NCBI RefSeq assembly: GCF_037975245.1
Contig: NC_092576.1
Location: 7,623,501 to 7,687,500 of the forward strand
Length of the DNA: 64,000 bases
DNA from: Apostichopus japonicus
Taxonomy: Eukaryota > Echinodermata > Holothuroidea > Aspidochirotida > Stichopodidae
Direction: 5' to 3'
The notes below the pieces were generated by a model. It was not told the DNA's origin. It made no database searches and was given only the letters and a program-made list of their open reading frames with translations. The translations under genes and the position numbers were made by a program. Positions 12,826 to 23,729 of the stretch are shown here, piece after piece. Every line of letters starts with the position of its first letter. The first letter of the stretch is position 1.

Positions 12826-14158
12826 AGACAGTGTTTGTGTTATATATAGAGTCTAATTTTATGTAAACTTTCATAGATTTTATTACATTATACCAGACAC
12901 ATGCATAGTTATAAAGTATACTGTACTATTGATCCTTAGCGTCGAATAACGCATAGCAAGTCAAAGAGTTAGGTTAATGATGTGCGTTTACAAACGGAAA
13001 GGTCTTGGTTCGAATCCCGGTTGAGTTTCGAAACCTTAAGCAGTGCATCACTTCTTCTCCTAGTCTGAATTGTAAAGACTATACCAAACTTCGACCAGTA
13101 CACTGTACTATTCCGTATAGATCGGTCAATGGCAGCTATAATACACTTTCAGTGGTGAGATTGCTGTTAATTTTACCAATCAATTCTCCATGAGCTCTCA
13201 TCACCAATTTTCATTTAGCCGTGTTAAATATTGACTTAAGCCTATCTCCTCACCCCCCCCCCCCCTCTCAACCAATGTAGGCCGTTAATTAACCCTTGTT
13301 TTGATTCGCACCTAAGACAACACAATGCGAGATTTTACACTAAGCGGGAATAATAAGCCAATGTTTACAAAACGTCAAGACTTTCTCGAGACAAAATCTT
13401 ATTTGTGTTGATATGATAGACAGAGAAAAAAAATTGTATTATGGAAGACTTATTCACTTAAAGGAGTGTTCCACGCTGAAAATGAATAAAGGTAAAAAAA
13501 AAAAGCAAGATCAATATAAACTTGCCTTGCCTTTTTTCGGAAATTACTCATGCTCAACAAGACTATATGTTCAAGTCTTTTGCAAGTTTGCTGGAGCAAT
13601 AAACAACATTTTCGTAAACCTTATGTTTCTTTAACGATTAGTGATTGTTTGCGAATTAAGTATAATATCTATGTCTTACAGTTGAACACAATATCTCCAG
13701 GAGAGAAGATTTCATTGCGGTGTCATTCTCAAGAAACGTATAAACAGTTTCTATATAATAAACCTTTAACAGTTCACATTGCGTTCCTATCGTTCAATTT
13801 TAATCTTAAGTTTAATACTAGCAGCTTTTACGGGAAATTAATTTTTCGTCATCACTGGACATGTCAACCTGTATATATGTTTTATAAGTGAGATTAAAAT
13901 GAATGTTGCTCAATTTTCAATTTTTCAGGTCAAATTAATCATACAAGGTCAACGTATGAAATTATTTTTTGTGTGGGCTCGCAGTAATTCTTTTCTTACG
14001 TGTTGTGAGTTTTGTATATTAGAAAATAAATCCGATTGTAACATTTTGTTACTCATATTCTTCAAATCTTTCCTGAAATAAAAATAAAATAAAAAAACAA
14101 AGTGGTTCGTTCGTTTTAATTCAGTTAGACTAGTTTGTTACGTCTTAAAATGGCATGT
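12826..14158. other. No gene seen; tRNA-like B box
   Basis: Contains an isolated B-box-like word (GGTTCGAATCCCGG, 13007-13020), a C-run near 13253-13266, and clustered AATAAA words near 14078-14092 that could end a transcript. Three overlapping + frames (13413-14081) have no recognisable product. Confidence 0.45.
13007..13020 (+). other. tRNA-like B box, probable SINE remnant
   Basis: GGTTCGAATCCCGG matches a pol III internal B box. A full cloverleaf does not fold: the T stem has a mismatch and a wobble, and the flanking text does not form an acceptor stem. A tRNA-derived SINE fragment is more likely than a tRNA gene. Confidence 0.3.
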
Positions 14159-14185
14159 GAGAATCCGCCCTTTAGTAGCACGGAC
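14159..14185 (-). repeat. 27-bp motif, inverted copy at 25905-25931
   Basis: Its reverse complement matches 25905-25931 at 24 of 27 positions, centred on ATCCGCCCTTTAGT. Read on the minus strand it contains ACTAAAGGGCGG, loosely similar to the core of CTCF-type insulator sites. The function is unknown. Confidence 0.55.
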
Positions 14186-14439
14186 GTTCACTTTTGGACA
14201 CTGGCAGTTTCTGTACCATTCAAGGTTATTAGTTTGGAATATAAGCTTGTATATTACGTAACTATTTTCCTTTCAAGTAGCCTGATTTCCCTCAGCCATG
14301 CAGCCAAATAAGATGTAATTTTTACGTTTGATGATTGTTTTACTGTAATAAAAGTCTTAGCTGGATTATTTATACCCAATTTAGTGGTTGAATTTTCCAA
14401 TTTGTTGCAATATTCATCGAAATAGACAAGTTTGAGAAG

Positions 14440-14712
14440 TTTAATTCCGATCTGAACTTTCAAATCGTGCCGATCCCTGAGCGTACATCCTCCCCAGGAG
14501 AAAAGCCCGCGCATTTCAGTTCAGGCGCTACTTGCGAAAACCCGGTGAAAGTGATCGTGAATCTACACACTACAGCGCTGTAAAAAAATGTACAGGTCTG
14601 AAGACTTCGTTCTGTAGCGAGTTCAAATTGGCCATAAATTCCCTTATTTTTTTGTCTCGGCCTATTGTTCAAGTAGAATAAGGCTACAGAAGAGACTGAT
14701 TTGGTTGAAGAG
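14440..14712 (+). promoter_or_regulatory. Candidate promoter and non-coding first exon
   Basis: A segment relatively rich in CpG (about 14462-14600) lies directly left of the CpG-depleted domain. It ends in AAGAG|GTGAGTAC, a strong splice donor with GT at 14713. This arrangement is typical of a broadly expressed gene: an unmethylated promoter followed by a methylated body. There is no TATA box. The transcription start and the exon are inferred from composition and the donor only. Confidence 0.35.
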
Positions 14713-15069
14713 GTGAGTACTAGGCTATGAAACATAGGCCTGTTTCACATCCCTCCAATGTTTGTTTCGTTTCAGGTTTGCCGAACTTAGGCTAAGCATA
14801 GCCGTAATATAACTAGTGTTAGGCCTAAGCTAGTACAATGCTAGGTAATCTTAGCCTCACGCTAGACTAGTTTGAGAGTTTCTATAGTATAAAGGTGGGC
14901 CTATTACATGTACGTTGTCGGTTATGTAAGGGTTTTGACAATACGTACGAGTCTAAGATGATAACCTACACATCTAAGTTATCTTCTGGAAGCCTTTGAT
15001 GTACTTTCGATGAACCTTTTGAAGTAAGTACTAAAGTATATGCTTAACTTGTTCTTTAATTTAAATGTA

Positions 15070-15270
15070 TAGTTGGCTTAGAAATAGTAGTACTAGGCTA
15101 CTTACTAATACTACTACTAGTACTAGCCTAGTGTACTTAAGTCTAACTAGTATTAGGCCTAGTAATAGTAGTAGTACTAGTACTACTTACTAATTACTGC
15201 TATACTACTAGTACCAGGCCTAGCCTAGTGTACTTAAGTCTAACTAGTAATAGTAGTACTAGGCTAGAAC
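15070..15270. repeat. CTAG-rich duplicated block
   Basis: About 100 bp containing TAGTACTAG words and CCTAGTGTACTTAAGTC is present twice in tandem (about 15080-15175 and 15178-15262). It has an unusual density of CTAG and TACTAG and no CpG. Confidence 0.65.
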
Positions 15271-15606
15271 AAGACCTAGTCTACCTAGGCTATAAACAAG
15301 ACAGAGCCTAAGCAAAGCCGCTATTCGCTTGAAATTGGGTGCCTTTGCAGTGGTGTTTGAAACAAGAAAATCAAAACACCATCCTTGTACCAAATTGTGG
15401 CATGTAATCAGCCAAGGCTAGGCATAGGAGATAAATTGACTTCGTTCACAAGAATATAGAAATTGTCCACCTGCAACAAAGACAATGTATCATGATTCTT
15501 AAGTAAATTACACAGGGCAGTTACAAATAAGTAGGCCTACACAAACAACAAAAAATTAGTAGAATTTTTCAAACACTACTTTAAAAAGAACTTGATAAAA
15601 CATAAC
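15271..15606 (+). other. No exon fixed; upstream of candidate coding exon
   Basis: CpG-poor sequence preceding the ATG at 15607. Acceptor-like words TTTGCAG (about 15350) and ACACAG (about 15516) are possible starts of the second exon. Confidence 0.35.
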
Positions 15607-15818
15607 ATGGAAGAAAACACAACACCACAATTGCAGCAGGCTGTACAGAAAAAGCAATTTAATATTATGAGTTTTAATAGCCAGAGAATGAAAGATAAAA
15701 TGATAGCAGGTTTAGGTCATAGAAGGCTGACTGGGCCTACTACTGCATTGAATTACTTGCCACATAATTTGGACATGGATGGGGACTACTGTCAGTCCAA
15801 AGGGAAGCAGCTCGTTAC
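15607..15818 (+). CDS. Candidate coding exon of an unrecognised gene
   Basis: An open frame starting at an ATG (MEENTTPQLQQAVQKKQFN), about 70 codons to a phase-compatible splice point, in a CpG-depleted domain. Two donors are possible. AAG|GTACAC, with GT at 15830, is the better consensus but leaves one base; joined to 16346 it reaches a stop after 12 codons. AC|GTACAC, with GT at 15819, is poor but leaves two bases and keeps the frame into the basic protein at 16353. No known family is recognised. A stretch near residues 18-30 (FNIMSFNSQRMKDKM) faintly resembles a GoLoco motif but needs a one-residue gap and lacks the key Asp-Gln-Arg. Alternatively this is 5' leader with an upstream ORF. 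Confidence 0.3.
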
Positions 15819-15829
15819 GTACACACAAG

Positions 15830-16345
15830 GTACACACAGTCCCTCCTGTACCTCACTAATCACTCGCCCTGCACATCTTATACATTTATAAATACACTTA
15901 TTTCCATTAATTGTAGCATTGTCTCCCAAGCACATTGGGTAGTAATAACCCCACAAAAAAGGAATAACAAATAAATTACAGTGATTTTTTTCTATAACTC
16001 AATAAATTGCTGTATCAGTCACTTAAACTTATCTCGAGGTCTTTACAATACTTAACAAATTCTTCTCAGACATTCTCAATGAACACTCATGGTGACTAAA
16101 TGCCTCAGTGAGGTAAATTGGCCAAAGTTGACCATATTTGAATATGTGGCATGTTTGGGGCCAATACAGTTTTGATGCATGCACATGGCCCAGGTGACCA
16201 CAATAGGAAAATCATTTACCCCCCCCCCACCTCTACCAACCAAAATGAATTGGCTCATATAATAACAGACAACTTTGAATGCAAATGTTAAGTCACAAAC
16301 TATTATCTAAGCCCTCTGTTCATTTATTGCTTGTTTTTCTTATAG
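15830..16345 (+). other. Candidate intron
   Basis: Ends with a pyrimidine-rich acceptor, TTGTTTTTCTTATAG, at 16345. Contains a C-run at about 16219-16230. Its right half is also present, diverged, before the pseudogene copy at 20294. Confidence 0.4.
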
Positions 16346-16751
16346 AACTGCAATGGCCCGAAAAAGAGGGAAGGAGAAAGTGAAAAGAAGGAGCAAAACA
16401 AGGCGATTGAAGAAAATTAAAAGTAGACCCTTTGCTTCTGAAGAAGTAGGCTGCGACAGAAAGGTTCTGTCATGGATGGCAAAGACCAACTTGGATGATC
16501 AATGTCCTTCTTCTCCATTTCCTTCATTTCCCAGTAGTAGCCAGTGCTCGGAAAGCCAACAAAGTGATGGGCAGGATACAACTGCCAGCACAGAAACAGT
16601 GCCTAGTGAAAGTACAGGTGATGACACATCTTCCAACACAAAGTGTATTTTTAATATTAAAAAACAAAATATTAAGGAGGATAAACTTATGGATGGGTTT
16701 ATGAAGTGGAGGAAAGCTCACCAATTGGTGGCATTTTATGAAAACCACTAA
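16346..16751 (+). CDS. Terminal coding exon of an unrecognised small gene
   Basis: Follows a strong acceptor. From ATG 16353 it encodes 132 residues to TAA at 16749-16751. The protein is highly basic over residues 1-25 (ARKRGKEKVKRRSKTRR, a nuclear localisation-like cluster). Then come CDRKVLSWMAK and a Ser/Thr/Gln-rich, probably disordered middle (about 50-95). It ends in LMDGFMKWRKAHQLVAFYENH, which could form an amphipathic helix. I do not recognise the family. Support for coding comes from the splice acceptor, the position in a CpG-depleted domain, and a decayed but alignable copy at 20294-20660. Frameshifts in that copy suggest it is dead. A small nuclear or nucleolar protein is a guess. 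Confidence 0.42.
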
Positions 16752-16759
16752 TTTTAAAT

Positions 16760-16939
16760 TCTTGATTCCTTATGATTATGTTCATTTGCATATGACCCAT
16801 TTTATTAAGACAGCACATACCATCTTGTGTGGTGTCAGGATAATTGGCTTTCATTTCATTTGGTCACATATATGTCAGCAGTCCACCACCAAAATCCCCC
16901 TTCCCTCTGAAGTTATAACCCTAAGAATAGGTTAATGTA
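16760..16939 (+). repeat. Diverged monomer of the local 200-bp family
   Basis: GACAGCACATACCATCTTGTGTGGTGT at about 16808 matches the core of the arrays that follow, with several substitutions. Confidence 0.6.
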
Positions 16940-19065
16940 GGGTCATTGGATAATGCAAGTGTCAGCAGGCCTATCCCAAAAAAGTATCTTTTAAAAACCT
17001 AACATGGTTTGCCTAAGGTGACTGGAATAAGTGAAGGTTTGAAGACAGCACACACCATATTGTGTGGTGTGAAGCTTTGCCACATTCTGTTTAATATTGC
17101 TGTTAGTGGCTGAATCTTATTTTATAATACTTACTTAAGACTTCACTAGTGGCCCATAGCCAATTGATCAGTAGACTATATGAGGAACACATTCATTACT
17201 CAATATTGATATATAAATGTACTTTATAGGTTTCACTTAGTAGTAAGAGTGTTACAATATTTCCAGAAATATCCCTAATATGTACAGTTAAGTAATCAAC
17301 CACCCATCACTACCTCCCACCCCCTCCCCCCCCCCCCCGCCCTTAACCTAGTTCAGTTATAGGACATTGTTCAGTATGTTCATTGAATGGTACAAATATC
17401 AGTAGGTTTATCCAATGAAAGGCCTATGTACAGTAGTTCATATAGTGTAGTTGGCCTAAGGAAATGTCATTTAACTGGTAATAGTGAGGGTGTGAAGGCA
17501 GCACACACCAAATTGTGTGGTGTGAAGCTTTGCCACATACTCTTTACTAATGCTGTTAGTGGCTGAATCTTATTTTATAATACTTACTTAAGACTTCACT
17601 AGTGCCTATAGCCAATTGATCAGAAGACTTAGAGGAACACATTCATTACTCAATATTGATATATAAATGTACTTTATAGGTTTCACTTAGTAGTAAGAGT
17701 GTTACAATATTTCCAGAAATATCCCTAATATGTACAGTTAAGTAATCAACCACCCATCACTACCTCCCACCCCCCTCCCCCCCCCCCCCCGCCCTTAACC
17801 TAGTTCAGTTATAGGATATTGTTCAGTATGTTCATTGAATGGTACAAATATCAGTAGGTTTATCCAAAGAAAGGCCTATACATACAGTAGTTCATATAAT
17901 GTAGTTGGCCTAAGGAAATGTCATTTAACTGGTAATAGTGAGGGTGTGAAGGCAGCACACACCATATTGTGTGGTGTGAAGCTTTGCCACATACTCTTTA
18001 CTAATGCTGTTAGTGGCTGAATCTTATTTTATAATACTTACTTAAGACTTCACTAGTGGCCTATAGCCAATTGATCAGTAGACTATATGAGGAACACATT
18101 CATTACTCAATGTTGATATATAAATGTACTTTATAGGTTTCACTTAGTAGTAAGAGTGTTACAATATTTCCAGAAATATCCCTAATATGTACAGTTAAGC
18201 AATCAACCACCCATCACAACCTCCCACCCCCCCCCCCCCCCCGCCCTTAACCCAGTTCAGTTATAGGACATTGTTCAGTATGTTCATTGAATGGTACAAA
18301 TATCAGTAGGTTTATCCAAAGAAAGGCCTATGTACAGTAGTTCATATAGTGTAGTTGGCCTAAGGAAATGTCATTTAACTGGTAATAGTGAGGGTGTGAA
18401 GGCAGCACACACCATATTGTGTGGTGTGAAGCTTTGCCACATACTCTTTACTAATGCTGTTAGTGGCTGAATCTTATTTTATAATACTTACTTAAGACTT
18501 CACTAGTGGCCTATAGCCAATTGATCAGTAGACTATATGAGGAACACATTCATTACTCAATATTGATATATAAATGTACTTTATAGGTTTCACTTAGTAG
18601 TAAGAGTGTTACATTATTTCCAGAAATAACTAATATGTACAGTTAAGTAATCAACCACCCATCACAACCTCCCACCCCCCTCCCCCTCCCCCGCCCTTAA
18701 CCCAGTTCAGTTATAGGATATTGTTCAGTATGTTCATTGAATGGTACAAATATCAGTAGGTTTATCCAAAGAAAGGCCTATGTACAGTAGTTCATATAAT
18801 GTAGCTGGCCTAAGGAAATGTCATTTAACTGGTAATAGTGAGGGTGTGAAGGCAGCACACACCATATTGTGTGGTGCGATGCTTTGCCACATACTCTTTA
18901 CTAATTGCTGTTAGTGGCTGAATCTTATTTTATAATACTTACTTAAGACTTCACTAGTGGCCTATAGCCAATTGATCAGTAGACTTAGAGAAACACATTC
19001 ATTACTCAATATTGATATATAAATGTACTTTATAGGTTTCACTTAGTAGTGAGAATGTTACTACA
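16940..19065 (+). repeat. 452-bp tandem array, 5 copies
   Basis: The core CAGCACACACC word marks units at 17044, 17497, 17951, 18401 and 18851, spacing 450-454 bp. Each unit has a core with hairpin CACACCA-N7-TGGTGTG followed by AAGCTTTGCCACA, then TTAGTGGCTGAATCTTA, a region ending in AGTAATCAACCACCC, and a poly-C tract of 10-18 bases that differs in length between copies. The last copy breaks down near 19050. It is almost devoid of CpG. The 61-codon frame 17835-18020 is repeat-derived. Confidence 0.93.
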
Positions 19066-20293
19066 GGTATATTTGACAAAATCACTATTATGTACAGTGA
19101 AGTAATTACCCCTCAACCCATTACAGTTGTATGCTGTAATACAGTAGGTTCATTGAAATGTACAATATCAACAGGCCTAATTAAAGTGTAGTCTAGGACA
19201 TTTAAATGTAATTTGCAATATTAAGTGACTGTTATTTGTGAGAGTGTCATATAATTTGGTGTGAAGCTTTGCCACATGCTTTCTTGCAGTCAATAGCTGA
19301 AAATTATAATTGTGGTTAGTGTAAAGTAAGCCTTTTTCACATTGAAGGTATGTCATTATGCCAATTCCCATTTCCAGCAACAATATTGTACAGGTAGCCA
19401 TGTACTGTTGATTTCAGAGTTCAAGGTTTTCATGTAAGAAATTGAAGTCTTTCATTGAATTATGAGGTAATATTTTGTGAAAGCACCATGTTCCTAGTAT
19501 AGACACTTCCCCCACCCCCTCCCTCTACGTTTTACTCCTTTCCCTCATGTTTCAGTTACATTTGAATATACAAGTACATCATCTAGACTAAGATTACCGT
19601 TAATTATGTATTTCAGCAGGCCTAACCCAGGGAGCATTATCCATTTAATGTTTAGGCTTATTAGGAGATTACGGTACAGTACGTCGTTGTGTAAGTGAGA
19701 GTGCTAAGACAGCATGTACCACCTTTATGTAGTGTAAAGAAAGTTTTACCACACACTTTTTACTATCATATTCAGTGGCTAATTATAGGCTTATTGTGCT
19801 TTGCACATTGAAGAAATTATGATATTGTTGCCAGGCCTCTATGATTTGCTAAATGAAAGCAATCAGTATTCACTTGCACTCAGCATGACTGGCCTTTCAC
19901 ACCCCTTCTACTGACACACATTCCCACCCTGTCCACACCATTGTGTAATGTGGTTTACTGCACTAAGTAAGCAACCACAAAGTTTGTGCTTGACAGCACA
20001 TTGGTGATTTGTCAAAATAACAGACCTTTTCCAAAGCTCCTCAAATGCTAGTATCCCAGTGGTCATGTTTCAAGTTCACACCATATTGACTTTTACTTTT
20101 CACATGGCACAGTTGAGAACTACACAGTTGGCACCAGTTGAGTACCACAAAAATCTTCAGGCAAATCATTACAACCCCACCCCTACCAACCTAATTGAAT
20201 TGGGCCCATAAAAAAGAAAACTTTGAAACTAAAAGCCAAGTCACAGATTATGATCTTTACACACTGTTCATTTATTGCTTGTTTTTCTTGTAG
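19066..20293 (+). other. Diverged monomers and spacer, no gene
   Basis: Weak copies of the same 200-bp monomer lie near 19240 and 19710. The segment 20070-20293 corresponds to the intron end before 16346, so the exon plus its upstream flank was duplicated as a block. Confidence 0.55.
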
Positions 20294-20660
20294 AACTAAC
20301 TGTTGGCCTTGAGAAGAATAGAGAAGCAAAAAGTAAGAAAGGAGCAAAGCTAAGCAAATCAAGAAACAAAGTAGACGCTCCGCTTCTGAAGAAGTGAGTT
20401 GTGACAGAAAAGTTCTGTCATGGATGGCAGAAAACTATGTGGAAGAATGTTCTGTCGTTCTCCATTTCCCGGTAGTAGCCAGAGCTTGAAAGGCTAACAA
20501 AGTGGTTGGAAGGCTTCAACTACTGTACCAGCGCATACACTGCCTGACAAAAGTACAGGTGATGGCACTCCTTCAAATACAAGGTGCAGATGTAATATAA
20601 AAACAAAACAACATTGAGGATAAACTTTTGGATGGGTTTATGGAGTCGAGGAAACTAATA
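20294..20660 (+). pseudogene. Decayed duplicate of the 16346-16751 exon
   Basis: Preserves the acceptor TTTTTCTTGTAG and then aligns along most of the exon. Shared words include GACAGAAA-GTTCTGTCATGGATGGCA (positions 20402-20427), AGTACAGGTGATG and GGATGGGTTTATG. The ATG region is altered, and several indels break the frame. It is about 3.95 kb downstream of the intact copy, in the same orientation. Confidence 0.75.
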
Positions 20661-21179
20661 TTTTCATTTTTATGTGACCCATTTTATTGAGACAATGAAG
20701 ATAGTACCTACCATCTCGTGCAGTGTGAGGATCATGGCTTTCATTTTATTTGCCAGCAGTCAACCACCAACACCTTCCTTTCCTCTTAAGTTTAAATAAC
20801 CTAAGAATAGGCTGCTTTAGTGTTATTGGATTATACAACTATTGGCAGGACTATCCAACAAATAGTCTAATATAAAATTCAAATGTCGTTTGCATAAGGA
20901 GACTGTTATGTGTGAGAGCTTTGAGGCAGCACAAACCACATGGTCACATGCTTTTCGTTTTTGCAGTCAATCGCTGAATACTGTATCATTGTGAAGTAGG
21001 TGTGGTTGCCCTTTTTCACACTGAAGGTATGGCAATTCTCCAAGTCAAGTCAATTTGCCCCAACCCTCCCCAAACCCACAAACCCATAGCTACAGTACAA
21101 GTATGTTATCAATACTAGTCTACAGTGAATCTCATTGAATGATACTAATGTCTGTAGGTTTATCCCAAGATAGGTCTAT
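20661..21179 (+). other. Diverged monomers, no gene
   Basis: Contains poorly conserved copies of the 200-bp family near 20703 and 20925. Otherwise unassigned. Confidence 0.5.
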
Positions 21180-22790
21180 GTATGTATAGTAGTTAAGTTA
21201 ATATGGTTTGCCTAAGGTATTGTCATGCAACTGGAATAAGTGAGAGTGTGAAGGGACATGTAGCACACACCATATTGCTTGGTGTGAAGCTTTGCCACAT
21301 AGTCTTTACTGTTTCTGTTAGTGGCTTAATAAAACTTTGTAATACTTAAGGTCTACACTGGGGGCATATATCTAATAGATCATTAGACTATACTGTATAT
21401 GATAGGCAATTGGCCTAAGGTATTGTCATGCAACTGGAATAAGTGAGAGTGTGAAGGCAGCACACACCATATTGCTTGGTGTGAAGCTTTGCCACATACT
21501 CTTTACTGTTTCTGTTAGTGGCTTAATAATACTTTGTAATACCTAAGGTCTACACTGGGGGCATATATCTAATAGATCAGTAGACTATACTGTATATGAT
21601 AGGCAATTGGCCTAAGGTATTGTCATGCAACTGGAATAAGTGAGAGTGTGAAGGCAGCACACACCATATTGCTTGGTGTAAAGCTTTGCCACATACTCTT
21701 TACTGTTTCTGTTAGTGGCTTAATAATACTTTGTAATACCTAAGGTCTACACTGGGGGCATATATCTAATAGATCAGTAGACTACTGTATATGATAGGCA
21801 ATTGGCCTAAGGTATTGTCATGCAACTGGAATAAGTGAGAGTGTGAAGGCAGCACACACCATATTGCTTGGTGTGAAGCTTTGCCACATACTCTTTACTG
21901 TTTCTGTTAGTGGCTTAATAATACTTCATAATACCTAAGGTCTACACTGGGGGCATGTATATAATAGATCAGTAGACTATACTGTATATGATAGGCAATT
22001 GGCATAAGGTATTGTCATACAACTAGAATAAGTGAGAGTGTGAAGGCAGCACACACCATATTGCGTGGTGTGAAGCTTTGCCACATACTGTTTCTGTTAG
22101 TGGCTTAATAATACTTCATAATACCTAAGGTCTACACTGGGGGCATATATATAATAGATCAGTAGACTATACTGTATATGATAGGCAATTGGCTTAAGGT
22201 ATTGTCATGCAACTGGAATAAGTGAGAGTGTGAAGGCAGCACACACCATATTGCGTGGTGTGAAGCTTTGCCACATACTCTTTACTGTTTCTGTTAGTGG
22301 CTTAATAATACTTTGTAATACCTAAGGTCTACACTGGGGGCATATATCTAATAGATCAGTAGACTATACTGTATATGATAGGCAATTGGCCTAAGGTATT
22401 GTCATGCAACTGGAATAAGTGAGGGTGTGAAGGCAGCACACACCATATTGCTTGGTGTGAAGCTTTGCCACATACTCTTTACTGTTTCTGTTAGTGGCTT
22501 AATAATACTTTGTAATACCTAAGGTCTACACTGGGGGCATATATCTAATAGATCAGTAGACTATACTGTATATGATAGGCAATTGGCCTAAGGTATTGTC
22601 ATGCAACTGGAATAAGTGAGGGTGTGAAGGCAGCACACACCATATTGCTTGGTGTGAAGCTTTGCCACATACTCTTTACTGTTTCTGTTAGTGGCTGAAT
22701 AGTACTTTGTAATACTTGAGGTCTACACTGGGGGCATATATCTAATAGATCAGTAGACTATACTGTATATGATATGTATATGATACAATA
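21180..22790 (+). repeat. 197-bp tandem array, 8 copies
   Basis: The core CAGCACACACC word marks units at about 21260, 21456, 21653, 21848, 22045, 22235, 22432 and 22629. Spacing is mostly 195-197 bp, with one unit of 190. Units are well over 95% identical and keep the stem CACACCA/TGGTGTG. The unit corresponds to part of the 452-bp unit elsewhere in the domain, so both arrays derive from one monomer family. Confidence 0.93.
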
Positions 22791-23624
22791 TAGGTTTCTC
22801 TTAGTTATGCGAGTGTTAGTATATTTCAAGATATTACTAGTGTGAAGAGTAAGCAATAAACCACCCATTTCCCCCCCCCCCCCAACCCAGAACTGGCTAT
22901 TGTACAGTAGGTTCATCAAATGGTACAAATGTCAGCAGGCCTACACAAAGAATAGCATAGGACATTTTAATGTGGTGTGCAATATCAGATGACTTATTCG
23001 TGAGAGTGTGAAGGTAGCACATACGGTCTAGTTAGGCTTCAAGCTTAGCCACATGCTTTTCATTTTGCAGTCAATGGCTGAAATATTGTGTCATTGTGTA
23101 GATTTTGCACAGTATGTTGCCCTTTTTTCACATTGAAGGTATACATGTCAATATATTACATTTTCTTGTTGTGCAGTTTCCTTTCAAATGATCTATCCGT
23201 TTCTCCCCCTAAAAATTAAATTAAAAGCTGCCTCAGTTGTTGAAATGTTCTCCAGATATTTTCTGTATTGATAGAAATATCAGTTTTTGGTTCCAATGAT
23301 AATTTGTAGTCATGCAGGTGGAGGAGTGATGTGTTTGTGATGCCTTGCTTTTAAACTTGATATCTCAAGAAAGGAAGCTTGGACCAATTTCATATTAAAA
23401 ACGTTGTTGTGACACGTTGAGTTCAAGAATCAAGAGACTTATTGTTTTTGGTGGTCAAAGGTCATGTGTAGTCAGAATGTGAGAACCTTGCAAACCATAT
23501 CTATATGCTGAGCACAAGAAGACAATAATTTTGGTCATCAGCTGCCGATGTGAGTATTAATTGTCATCTCTCAATACTCTTTGCTAATTGGTCTATTGCA
23601 AGCGGTGGCAACATTTGGGATCGA
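22791..23624 (+). other. Array edge and spacer, CpG-poor
   Basis: Begins with a C-run (22870-22884) and a last diverged monomer near 23010. The rest has the same low CpG content but no recognisable frame. Confidence 0.5.
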
Positions 23625-23676
23625 TTAAAGCAGAAGATACACATTTCATGCACTTAATCAACAGTCTTTCTCCAAC

Positions 23677-23729
23677 ATGGAGAAGATTGTAATGAACTTG
23701 GTTCCTTGCTGTGGAAATTTTCTCTTCAG
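23677..23729 (+). CDS. Possible small exon before a strong donor
   Basis: A short open frame, ATG at 23677 (MEKIVMNLVPCCGNFLF), ends at TTCAG|GTAAGTG, the strongest donor consensus in this domain. If the domain is one transcription unit this may be an exon, coding or not. There is no homology support. Confidence 0.18.

Noticed and set aside
13007-13020. tRNA gene
   Set aside because: Only a B box. The T stem and acceptor stem do not pair properly, so it is at best a SINE remnant.
15655-15700. GoLoco motif in the candidate exon
   Set aside because: Needs a one-residue gap and lacks the characteristic Asp-Gln-Arg. Too weak to assign a function.
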